6,572 bases of DNA, taken from an uncultured Clostridia bacterium. Lineage in GTDB: Bacteria > Bacillota > Clostridia > Christensenellales > Aristaeellaceae. The stretch covers positions 1-6,572 of the forward strand of contig CAKUAV010000156.1 in assembly GCA_934636425.1 (NCBI GenBank), in the 5' to 3' direction. Made by a program: the position numbers and the translations under genes. Positions 1 through 5,363 of this stretch are shown in pieces. The notes beneath the pieces were generated by a model. That model did not search any database. It saw only the letters and a program-made list of their open reading frames with translations, and had not been told where the DNA came from. The stretch's first letter is position 1. Every line of letters begins with the position of its first letter.

Positions 1-87
1 AATTGATATCATCTCTATACAGCACGACCCGCCGAACCATAAATTGGAGTTCGGCGGGTCTTTCCGTGTGCCCGGGTGACGGCGCGT
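1..87 (+). repeat. Hairpin repeat element, copy A
   Basis: A perfect 12-bp inverted repeat (26-37 with 49-60, arms GACCCGCCGAAC / GTTCGGCGGGTC) encloses an 11-nt loop and is followed by TTTCC. The leader 1-25 (AATTGATATCATC, then ATACAGC) matches the leader of copy B. By the spacing of the other copies, this one begins just outside the window. The hairpin resembles a rho-independent terminator with a short T run on the plus strand, but no gene lies immediately upstream in the window. Its recurrence with conserved flanks makes a repeat element the safer call. Confidence 0.75.
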
Positions 88-143
88 ATACGCACCAACA
101 CAACCCCGCCGCAGCGTGAGGAGAGTCCAGAGAGGCAGCTGTG

Positions 144-191
144 CCGCATCCACACCGCTCCGCGGCGGGCAGTGCCCGCATCCACACCGCT
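144..191. repeat. Short direct repeat, 32 bp apart
   Basis: The 14-mer GCATCCACACCGCT occurs at 146-159 and again at 178-191, with similar GC-rich bases on both sides. It lies in the longer spacer between hairpin copies A and B. That spacer is about 100 bp longer than the one between B and C, so a local duplication may explain part of the extra length. No function is visible. Confidence 0.6.
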
Positions 192-224
192 TCGCGCGTT
201 GCAACCCGACTCCGCGCCGCTTGG

Positions 225-356
225 GGGCGGCTCGAGTCTGGACGATAGAGCGAATTGATATCATCGTTATACAGCCCGACCTGACCGGCCAGCCGCAGTG
301 CGGCCTCCGCTTATCAGAGCCGGTCAGGTCTTTCCGTGTATCCGGGCGACGGCGGC
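225..356 (+). repeat. Hairpin repeat element, copy B (stem rewritten by paired changes)
   Basis: This copy starts with a 27-bp block (225-251) identical to 374-400, then a leader nearly identical to copy A. The 12-bp stem (278-289 with 319-330, arms GACCTGACCGGC / GCCGGTCAGGTC) differs from copies A and C, yet both arms have changed together, so pairing remains perfect. The loop is longer (29 nt) and contains a small inner hairpin, GCCGC/GCGGC at 292-304. The trailer TCTTTCCGTGTATCCGGGCGA matches copy A closely. Confidence 0.75.
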
Positions 357-373
357 GGGCTGTGCCTGCTCGA

Positions 374-490
374 GGGCGGCTCGAGTCTGGACGATAGAGC
401 AAGTTGGTGTTATCGCGATACAGTAAGACCCGCCGAACCATAGATTGGAGTTCGGCGGGTCTTTCCATATACACTGGGTGCTGCGCGGCG
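374..490 (+). repeat. Hairpin repeat element, copy C; possible terminator for the minus-strand gene at 530-1525
   Basis: The 27-bp block 374-400 is identical to 225-251, and the stem begins 27 nt after its end exactly as in copy B. The stem (427-438 with 450-461) is identical to copy A, and the 11-nt loop differs from A at a single base. The leader is more diverged (AGTTGGTGTTATCGCGATACAG). The gene at 530-1525 is transcribed toward this hairpin and no better terminator lies between them. In that direction, however, the tail is only TTACTG, so terminator activity is doubtful. Confidence 0.7.
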
Positions 491-529
491 ATATTGATTA
501 TTAACGCGCGGGGCGGCGCTGCGGGGCTC

Positions 530-1525
530 TCAGATGAACGGGCGGCGGTCGAGAACGAGCTTGAGCGGCACGGTCGTCTCGATTTCGCCGGGCAGCGCCT
601 GCTGAAGCTCCGCCAGAGCGCACACAGCGCCAAAGAGCATATGCAGATCGTTGAACGGCTCGGAGCGCGTTTCATCCTCATCGGCGAGGTATTCCGTGAA
701 AATGCGGCTCATGGCGCGCAGCCTGTCCTTCGCCTCATAAAAGCGATGGGGCGTCTGACGCGTCGCGCGGTTGAGGCAGTATACCCAGTCGATTTCGCAG
801 AAGCCGCACGTCCGCGCGAAATTGGGCGACAGTTCATCGAAATGGCTGTCGTACAGATCAAGGCAGCTGTCGATCATCTTCTCGGGATACGGCATGGGAC
901 GGCGCGCGTACTCGTGGTTGAACATATAGTGGAACCAGCCGTAGAGGTGATGCGGCAGGCTGTCGCGCCCGAGCTTTGCGCCGTAGCTGATTCCCGTGGC
1001 CGGATCGCAGCGCGCGTCCAGCCAGTCAAAATAGTGGCGCTGCCAGTCGAGATCGACGCTGCGGGTGATCGAAAGCGCCGCGAACAGCCCCGCGCCCTGA
1101 TGGGACTGCGGCCATGGCTTCTGCGCCCAGTCGAGATTTTCCAGAAAATCGTCCAGCAGCGCCGTGTCGCGATAGGGCAGCATGGCGGTCAGCGGATAGA
1201 GCGGGCGCGCGTCGAACAGCTCCAGCGCGGCGGTCACATGCGCCGTGGTGTGGAAGGGATGATGCGTGTGCTCGTGGAACAGGCCGGTTTCGGGATTCTG
1301 CATGGCCTGCATGGTCTGGATCCAGCAGGCGCGCTTTGCGGCGTCTCCCTCAAAGCGGCCGATTGTGTAGAGTATATTGGCGGCGTCGGCGCAGCCGTAT
1401 TCGTTCACGCCCATCTTGCGGCTGCCCTGCGCGTCCTGCCACAGATAGCGGCTGTACGCCCCCTCCGAGAGGCGATGCGCCTGTACGGTGCGTTCGATTT
1501 TTTTGACGATTACCTCAGCGTTCAA
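530..1525 (-). CDS. Conserved-looking protein of unknown function, probably an alpha/alpha-barrel or toroid
   Basis: I do not recognise a named family for this 331-residue protein. No signal peptide or membrane segment is visible, so it is probably cytoplasmic. It is rich in aromatic, His and acidic residues and has helix-turn-helix style repeats with recurring turns of the form NPETGLFHE (77-85) and CDPATGISYG (173-182), each followed by an aromatic/His-rich helix (HHPFHTTAH at 88-96; PHHLYGWFHY at 191-200). Such turns resemble the helical hairpins of (alpha/alpha)6 glycosidase or terpenoid-cyclase-like toroids. This is inference from pattern only, and no catalytic residue can be assigned. 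The start is TTG, chosen because GGGAGGG lies 7 nt upstream and no in-frame ATG fits. The stop is TGA at 530-532. The gene is monocistronic and divergent from the alarmone synthetase gene. Confidence 0.85.
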   Translation of the reverse strand: MNAEVIVKKIERTVQAHRLSEGAYSRYLWQDAQGSRKMGVNEYGCADAANILYTIGRFEGDAAKRACWIQTMQAMQNPETGLFHEHTHHPFHTTAHVTAALELFDARPLYPLTAMLPYRDTALLDDFLENLDWAQKPWPQSHQGAGLFAALSITRSVDLDWQRHYFDWLDARCDPATGISYGAKLGRDSLPHHLYGWFHYMFNHEYARRPMPYPEKMIDSCLDLYDSHFDELSPNFARTCGFCEIDWVYCLNRATRQTPHRFYEAKDRLRAMSRIFTEYLADEDETRSEPFNDLHMLFGAVCALAELQQALPGEIETTVPLKLVLDRRPFI

Positions 1526-1554
1526 TCTGTTTCCCTCCCATTGTCTTTTTCGAA

Positions 1555-1607
1555 ATTATAACATCTCAGACGATGCGCGCGCAATCCTTTTTTGCAAATA
1601 TATTTTT
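1555..1607 (-). promoter_or_regulatory. Promoter with UP element for the gene at 530-1525
   Basis: Read on the minus strand, a perfect TATAAT (-10) sits at 1560-1555 and TTGCGC (-35, weak) at 1584-1579, with an 18-bp spacer. Directly upstream, 1607-1588 is AAAAATATATTT, GC, then AAAAAA, which agrees with the RNA polymerase alpha-subunit UP-element consensus at nearly all fixed positions. Transcription would start near 1548, giving a leader of about 22 nt before the TTG start codon. Confidence 0.65.
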
Positions 1608-1635
1608 GAGCGCCCTGCGCAGGAACGGGCTGTGA

Positions 1636-1673
1636 TTCAGACAAAGCGGGCGTCGATGCACAAAGTTCAGACA
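1636..1673. repeat. Direct repeat TTCAGACA, 30 bp apart, in the divergent intergenic region
   Basis: The octamer TTCAGACA occurs at 1636-1643 and 1666-1673, close to three helical turns apart, between the two divergent genes and upstream of the alarmone synthetase. This arrangement would suit a regulator binding one face of the DNA, but two 8-mers can also occur by chance. A separate 10-bp palindrome, CCTGCGCAGG, lies at 1614-1623. Confidence 0.3.
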
Positions 1674-1714
1674 GGCTTCACGTTTTGTCCGTATCTATGG
1701 CCATATTGTCGCGC

Positions 1715-1720
1715 TATACT
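1715..1720 (+). promoter_or_regulatory. Candidate -10 element for relP-cdsA
   Basis: TATACT lies 34 nt before the ATG at 1754 and is the best -10 hexamer in this intergenic region. No good -35 hexamer stands 16-18 bp upstream (TATCTA at 1692-1697). Either the promoter needs an activator or an alternative sigma factor, or this call is wrong. Confidence 0.3.
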
Positions 1721-1753
1721 TATACACAGAATAACACGGGAGGATGAAGGATC

Positions 1754-2455
1754 ATGGAAGCGCCCTCGGAAGCGCTGCGCCAGATGCTGGTCAAGCAGCT
1801 CAGCAACAGCCAGATCAAGAATAAGGTTCAGGATTATACAATGCCCTATCGCGAGCTGATGAGCTATTACCGCTGCGCGATGATGGAGGTTGAGACGAAG
1901 TTCAATGTGCTCAACGAGGAGCTCTCCCTGATGTACGACCGCAATCCCATAGAGAGCGTCAAGTCGCGGCTGAAGTCGCCCGAAAGCATCGTCGACAAGG
2001 CGGTGCGCAAGGAGATTCCCCTTACGCCCGAGAGCATCGAGGAGAACCTGTACGACATTGCGGGCATACGCGTGATCTGCTCGTTCCCGGGCGACATATA
2101 TATGCTGGCCGACGCGCTGCTGCGGCAGGACGACATTACGCTCATAGAGCGCAAGGACTACATCAAGTCGCCCAAGCCGAACGGCTATCGCAGCCTGCAT
2201 CTGATTGTCGAGCTTCCCATATTCCTGCACAATCGCACGCGCCGCATGAAGGTCGAGGTGCAGCTGCGCACGATGTCCATGGACTGGTGGGCGAGCCTTG
2301 AACACAAAATCCGCTATAAAAAGAACATTTCCGACGACGGCCACATCGCCGAGGAGCTGCTGCACTGTGCGGAAATGGGCGCGGCGCTCGATCAGCGCAT
2401 GGAGAGCGTCTACCGCGAAACGACCGGCGCGATGGGAGATGACACGCCATGCTGA
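1754..2455 (+). CDS. relP: Small alarmone synthetase, RelP/YwaC type (GTP pyrophosphokinase)
   Basis: This 233-residue cytoplasmic enzyme is expected to transfer pyrophosphate from ATP to GDP or GTP, making ppGpp or pppGpp. It holds a single RelA/SpoT synthetase domain (about 45-190) and no HD hydrolase, TGS or ACT domain, so it is synthesis-only. Visible motifs are NPIESVKSRLK (64-74, basic ATP-binding region), DIAGIR (101-106, D101 as the expected metal ligand), KPNGYRSLH (141-149), EVQLRT (168-173, E168 as the expected catalytic base) and WWASLEHK (178-185). The DRNPIE...KSR and KPNGYRSLHLI wording resembles Bacillus YwaC (RelP) more than YjbM (RelQ). The N-terminus is about a dozen residues longer than YwaC as I recall it. 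The ATG is preceded by GGGAGG at 1738-1743 with a rather long 10-nt gap. The stop overlaps the cdsA start by 7 nt, so the two are probably co-translated. The RelP rather than RelQ assignment comes from memory of motifs. Confidence 0.92.
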   Translation: MEAPSEALRQMLVKQLSNSQIKNKVQDYTMPYRELMSYYRCAMMEVETKFNVLNEELSLMYDRNPIESVKSRLKSPESIVDKAVRKEIPLTPESIEENLYDIAGIRVICSFPGDIYMLADALLRQDDITLIERKDYIKSPKPNGYRSLHLIVELPIFLHNRTRRMKVEVQLRTMSMDWWASLEHKIRYKKNISDDGHIAEELLHCAEMGAALDQRMESVYRETTGAMGDDTPC

Positions 2456-3270
2456 AAACGCGCGTCAAAACCGCCTGCGTGTTTGTGCCGATCTGCGCGC
2501 TGATTCTCTTCTTCTCGGATCGGCCCTTTGTGCTGAATACCGCCGTGGCGCTGCTGAATATCGGCGCGGCGTGGGAGCTGTTTTCAGCCGCCGGCGCGCG
2601 CAGAGATTATGCGCTGTTCGTTCCCGCGCTGCTCGTCGCCGCGGCGCTGCCGTTTTTTGCGCTGCCGCATTATTCGCTCTTGTCGCTGATCGTGCTTTTT
2701 GCCGGCCTTGCGCTCTTTTTCATGGACGCGCGCGCCCTCGTGCGGCATGAGCCGGCGTCTTTCAGCGCGCCTCGGGCGCTGGGGGAGTCGCTCATGGCGT
2801 CGTATTTCTTCTGCGCGCTGATTGCGCTGCGGCGCATGGAAAACGGGCTGTACGATCTCATGCTGATGATCGTCTGCTGCGTCGCCAGCGAGGTGGCGGG
2901 CTATTTCATCGGCCGCGCGTGGGGGCGGCATAAGCTCGCGCCCGATCTGAGCCCGCACAAGACCATAGAGGGCAGCGTGGGCGGCCTCGCCGCATCCTGC
3001 GCTCTGGCGCTGCTGGGCACGGCGATTTACGCGGGCGCGATGGAACTGAGCGTGCATTACGGGCGGCTCATGCTCTACGGCGTGTGCGGCTCGGTGATAT
3101 CCCAGACCGGCGATCTGGCGATGTCGGCGGTCAAGCGCGTGGCGGGCGTGAAGGACTTCAGCCGTCTTCTGCCCGGACACGGCGGCCTGCTCGACCGCTT
3201 CGACGGCCAGCTCTTCGCCGCGCCGTTTACGGCGGCGTTTCTGACGTTCATCGGCGGAATCATTGCCTAA
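2449..3270 (+). CDS. cdsA: Phosphatidate cytidylyltransferase (CDP-diacylglycerol synthase)
   Basis: This integral membrane enzyme condenses CTP and phosphatidic acid into CDP-diacylglycerol, the precursor of all phosphoglycerides. Its 273 residues are of usual length and largely hydrophobic, with membrane segments at about 8-22, 27-46, 55-72, 77-93, 114-128, 136-155, 178-197 and 256-273. The C-terminal family signature is complete: SAVKR (226-230), KD (235-236) and PGHGGLLDRFD (242-252). The second conserved block is SPHKTIEG (168-175), and QTGD (219-222) supplies another conserved Asp. One oddity is that the block usually written with Asp before the GYF/AYF-x-GR helix has Glu here (E148 in ASEVAGYFIGR). 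The ATG at 2449 is preceded by GGGAG (2434-2438) and lies inside the end of relP (ATGCTGA), so translation is probably coupled. The more usual partners, uppS and dxr, are absent here. Confidence 0.95.
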   Translation: MLKTRVKTACVFVPICALILFFSDRPFVLNTAVALLNIGAAWELFSAAGARRDYALFVPALLVAAALPFFALPHYSLLSLIVLFAGLALFFMDARALVRHEPASFSAPRALGESLMASYFFCALIALRRMENGLYDLMLMIVCCVASEVAGYFIGRAWGRHKLAPDLSPHKTIEGSVGGLAASCALALLGTAIYAGAMELSVHYGRLMLYGVCGSVISQTGDLAMSAVKRVAGVKDFSRLLPGHGGLLDRFDGQLFAAPFTAAFLTFIGGIIA

Positions 3271-3280
3271 ACGCTTAAAA

Positions 3281-3343
3281 GAGCAGCAATTCTCGCTGGA
3301 ACGGCTGCCGCATATCCGGGGGCGTGACGGGACGCCGCTGCTC
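3281..3343 (+). other. Weak inverted repeat after cdsA
   Basis: GAGCAGC (3281-3287) pairs with GCTGCTC (3337-3343) across a 49-nt GC-rich loop, starting 10 nt after the cdsA stop. No T run follows (AAGTATT), so it is not a classical intrinsic terminator. It may only cap the 3' end of the transcript. Confidence 0.3.
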
Positions 3344-3370
3344 AAGTATTCCGTTGCATTTCTGCTCAGG

Positions 3371-3598
3371 CGCTTTATGGCGCGCCGGAGCACAGCTTGT
3401 CCTCAAAGGTCTTGGCAAGCTGCTGAACGGGGCAAGCTCCCGTCACTCTGCTGCTCTTTCCGATTTTTACTCCGGAAATAGGATTTTCCACCGCAAAAAG
3501 TCGTTCCGCCTCACTGTACACGCCGGGGACGGTTGAAAATTCGAGAGGTTTCGACACTCTCGAGCTCTGCGGAGGTTTTTCGACGGTCTCAGCTCCGA
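3371..3598. repeat. Long direct repeat, unit 1 (228 bp)
   Basis: This is the first of two tandem units that share long identical blocks with 3599-3823: the start GCGCCGGAGCACAGC followed by TGTCCTCAAAGG, then AAGCTGCTGAACGGGG, GGTTGAAAAT, TTTCGACACTCTCGAGCTCTG and GCTCCGACGCTTAT. The middle (about 3440-3520) is diverged. Inside the unit, TTTCGAC followed by a CTC-rich stretch occurs twice (3549 and 3578). CGAGAG/CTCTCG at 3542-3562 forms a small hairpin. Open frames in unit 1 are not preserved in unit 2, so the repeat looks non-coding. Confidence 0.85.
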
Positions 3599-3823
3599 CG
3601 CTTATGATGCGCCGGAGCACAGCCTGTCCTCAAAGGACTTGTCAAGCTGCTGAACGGGGGCAAGCTCCCCTGCCGTGCGCACTCTCCAGCTTTGTTTTGG
3701 TAATGGTTTTGGCCGCAAAATCGTCCTGCACCCGCCGCACGCGCTGCCGGGTACGGTTGAAAATCCGAGATTGTTTCGACACTCTCGAGCTCTGTGAGGG
3801 TTTTTCGATGGTCTGTGCTCCGA
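3599..3823. repeat. Long direct repeat, unit 2 (225 bp)
   Basis: This is the second tandem unit, directly abutting the first. The outer thirds are close to identical to unit 1, while the centre (about 3680-3750) differs by substitutions and by indels that are not multiples of three. Unit 1's CGAGAG/CTCTCG hairpin is reduced here, because the left arm reads CCGAGATT. The pattern suggests an old duplication or two insertions of one element, with conservation concentrated at the ends. Confidence 0.85.
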
Positions 3824-3850
3824 CGCTTATGATGCGCCGGAGCTTTTCTT
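3816..3850 (+). terminator. Truncated third repeat unit ending in a terminator-like hairpin
   Basis: A third copy of the unit start (CGCTTATGATGCGCCGGAGC, 3824-3843) follows unit 2 and stops there. Together with the end of unit 2 it forms a 10-bp stem with one mismatch, GCTCCGACGC (3817-3826) with GCGCCGGAGC (3834-3843), a 7-nt loop and the tail TTTTCTT. In the earlier junction the same hairpin is followed by ACAGCC, so only this copy has the T-rich tail of an intrinsic terminator. It could end transcripts from relP-cdsA, though it lies about 550 nt downstream. Confidence 0.6.
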
Positions 3851-3862
3851 ATGCGGGATATA

Positions 3863-3910
3863 CGCGCTCATTTGCTGCCTGAGCCGGGCGAATGAGCGCG
3901 TTGTCTCTTA
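3863..3910 (+). terminator. Second terminator-like hairpin
   Basis: A perfect 10-bp stem, CGCGCTCATT (3863-3872) with AATGAGCGCG (3891-3900), encloses an 18-nt loop and is followed by TTGTCTCTT. The tail is imperfect for an intrinsic terminator. TTGTCTC/GGGACAA (3901-3907 with 3913-3919) can form a competing small hairpin. It lies upstream of the TetR promoter and would insulate it from read-through. Confidence 0.5.
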
Positions 3911-3971
3911 AAGGGACAAAGGCTGTCCGTCAAATCTGCGCGCGCCGGCCGTTTTTTAGGGGAAATTCCTC

Positions 3972-4000
3972 TTGACGAACCGGCTGCGCGCGCGTATAAT
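3972..4000 (+). promoter_or_regulatory. Near-consensus promoter for the TetR-ABC operon
   Basis: TTGACG (3972-3977) and TATAAT (3995-4000) are separated by exactly 17 bp, giving the best promoter in the window. Transcription would start near 4007, about 48 nt before the regulator's ATG. The spacer is an alternating GC tract (GCGCGCGCG at 3986-3994). The region 3938-3948 is roughly complementary to 3980-3993, so the -35 box sits within a GC-rich inverted repeat. Confidence 0.85.
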
Positions 4001-4008
4001 ATAAAGAA

Positions 4009-4030
4009 ACAATCGTAGCGCTACATATGT
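4009..4030. promoter_or_regulatory. Palindromic candidate operator for the TetR-family regulator
   Basis: The perfect 10-bp palindrome GTAGCGCTAC (4015-4024) is flanked symmetrically by ACA (4009-4011) and TGT (4028-4030), giving a 22-bp interrupted dyad. It begins just after the predicted transcription start and before the regulator's ribosome binding site. A bound dimer there would block initiation or early elongation. TetR-family proteins usually bind dyads of about this length in their own promoter regions, which is the basis for proposing autoregulation. Confidence 0.6.
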
Positions 4031-4054
4031 CGTTTAATGAGGAGGAGAGGGACG

Positions 4055-4666
4055 ATGCCGAGAAAGTTTCTCTTTACGCGCGATGAAATCACGCAGGCCG
4101 CGCTGGGGCTGGTGCGGGAAAGGGGGGCGGATGCGCTCACGGCGCGCTCTCTGGCCGAGCGGCTGGGCACGTCGTCAAAGCCGATATTCGGGCTGTTCAG
4201 GAACATGGAGGATGTGCGCGGCGCTGTGATCGCTTCGGCGGCTTCGCGGCTGGATCAGCTCACGCGCGCGGAGATGGCGGCGGGGCGCTATCCGCCCTAC
4301 AAGGCCAGCGGTATGGCATACATTCGCTTTGCACGCGAGGAAAAGGAGCTGTTCAAGCTGCTCTATATGCGTGACCGCTCACAGGAAGCGCCGAGCGAAG
4401 ACGAGCGCGAGGCCATAAGGCCGCTGCTTCAGGTCATCATGAAGAATACGGGACTGAGCGAGGAGCGGGCGTATCTGCTGCACGCGGAGATGTGGATATT
4501 CGTTCACGGCGTCGCGTCCATGCTGGCCACGAACTATGTCGGCTGGGACATGGAACTGATCAGCCGCGCGGTGACCGACGCCTATCAGGGGCTGCGCGCG
4601 CGCCATATCGAGGAGGAAAAGAAGCATGGAAGCCATCAGGACGGTCAATCTGACCAAAAAGTATAG
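4055..4666 (+). CDS. TetR/AcrR-family transcriptional regulator with WHG-like C-terminal domain
   Basis: This 203-residue regulator has an N-terminal TetR DNA-binding domain at about 7-53: helix 1 around DEITQAALGLVRERG (10-24), helix 2 in TARSLAERLG (29-38) and recognition helix near SSKPIFGLF (40-48). The C-terminal ligand/dimer domain contains W147, H151 and G152 in MWIFVHGVAS (146-155), the pattern that names the WHG family. I chose ATG 4055 over the in-frame ATG at 4037, because the latter lies in the ribosome binding site GAGGAGGAGAGG (4040-4050) and would add only MRRRGT. The gene's end overlaps the ABC ATPase start by 41 nt in another frame, making the C-terminal tail (EEEKKHGSHQDGQSD) double-coding. 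It probably represses its own operon through the upstream dyad. The ligand is unknown. Confidence 0.92.
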   Translation: MPRKFLFTRDEITQAALGLVRERGADALTARSLAERLGTSSKPIFGLFRNMEDVRGAVIASAASRLDQLTRAEMAAGRYPPYKASGMAYIRFAREEKELFKLLYMRDRSQEAPSEDEREAIRPLLQVIMKNTGLSEERAYLLHAEMWIFVHGVASMLATNYVGWDMELISRAVTDAYQGLRARHIEEEKKHGSHQDGQSDQKV

Positions 4667-5363
4667 GGACGTAACGGCGGTCGACCGGCTCAATCTGAGC
4701 GTCCCCCAAGGCGCGCTGTTCGCGCTGCTGGGCGTAAACGGCGCGGGCAAGAGCACGACGATCAGGATGCTCTGCGGTCTGGCGCGCCCCACGGGCGGCG
4801 ATGCGTTTCTCTGCGGCCACAGCGTGGTGAGCGACACGGCCGCGGTCAAGCGCGTCATCGGAATGGCGCCGCAGGAGACGGCGGTCGCGCCCGGGCTGAG
4901 CGTGCGCGAGAATCTTCAGCTCATGGCCGGCGTTCACGGCTTTTCGAGGGAAAAGCAGCGCGCAAAGGTCGGCGAGCTGGCCGACGCGTTTGATTTAAGC
5001 GGCGTTCTTGGCAAACGCGCGGGCAGGCTGTCGGGCGGCTGGCAGCGGCGGCTGAGCCTGGCCATGGCGCTGATCGGCGAGCCGGAGATACTCTTCCTCG
5101 ACGAGCCGACGCTGGGGTTGGACGTGATTGCGCGCGCCGAACTGTGGGACGTGATTCGCGCGCTCAAGGGGCGCGTGACGGTGATCCTCACGACGCACTA
5201 CATGGAGGAGGCCGAGGCGCTGTCCGACCGCATCGCCGTGATGAAGAGCGGGCGCGTGCTGGCCGAGGGCACGGCGGATGAGCTGAAGGCGCGCGCCGGC
5301 TGCGGGCGCTTCGAGGACGCATTTATCGCCCTCGTTCGCGGCGAGGGGAGGGCTGACCAGTGA
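4626..5363 (+). CDS. ABC-2 type transporter, ATP-binding subunit
   Basis: This 245-residue ATPase would power the adjacent permease from the cytoplasmic face. All core motifs are present: Walker A GVNGAGKST (36-44), Q-loop Q83, signature LSGGWQRR (135-142, with Trp in place of the usual Gln/Met), Walker B ILFLDEP (155-161) with catalytic E160, D-loop LGLD (163-166) and switch H191. Length and wording fit the DrrA/CcmA-like branch (COG1131), used in drug, antibiotic, lipid or polysaccharide export. The ATG at 4626 has GGAGG at 4612-4616 with a 9-nt gap and lies inside the end of the regulator gene. Its own stop overlaps the permease GTG by two bases (GTGA). The substrate cannot be deduced. Confidence 0.95.
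   Translation: MEAIRTVNLTKKYRDVTAVDRLNLSVPQGALFALLGVNGAGKSTTIRMLCGLARPTGGDAFLCGHSVVSDTAAVKRVIGMAPQETAVAPGLSVRENLQLMAGVHGFSREKQRAKVGELADAFDLSGVLGKRAGRLSGGWQRRLSLAMALIGEPEILFLDEPTLGLDVIARAELWDVIRALKGRVTVILTTHYMEEAEALSDRIAVMKSGRVLAEGTADELKARAGCGRFEDAFIALVRGEGRADQ

Noticed and set aside
256..273. Promoter TTGATA...TATACA in hairpin copy B
   Set aside because: The hexamers are only about 6 bp apart, far below the 16-18 bp needed.
76..397. Arg/Pro-rich open frames of 60 and 93 codons
   Set aside because: They run across the hairpin repeats, have no ribosome binding site and show composition typical of GC-rich non-coding DNA.
1..490. CRISPR array or integron attC-like array
   Set aside because: Copies are irregularly spaced (252 and 149 bp), spacers share sequence, and there are no cassette genes, attC core sites or cas genes.
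404..1561. 385-codon plus-strand open frame opposite the gene at 530-1525
   Set aside because: It is the complement of the minus-strand gene in GC-rich DNA, runs through hairpin copy C and lacks protein-like composition. The minus frame has the ribosome binding site and promoter.
2584..3393. 269-codon minus-strand frame opposite cdsA
   Set aside because: It is an Arg/Gln/Ala-rich shadow of cdsA, whose family signature is complete on the plus strand.
3375..3620. 81-codon minus-strand frame in repeat unit 1 with somewhat protein-like wording
   Set aside because: In unit 2 the same frame is broken by indels and a stop, so the repeat is not conserved as coding sequence.
3604..3882. 92-codon plus-strand frame over repeat unit 2
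   Set aside because: It covers the repeat and both terminator-like hairpins, has no ribosome binding site, and no equivalent frame is kept in unit 1.
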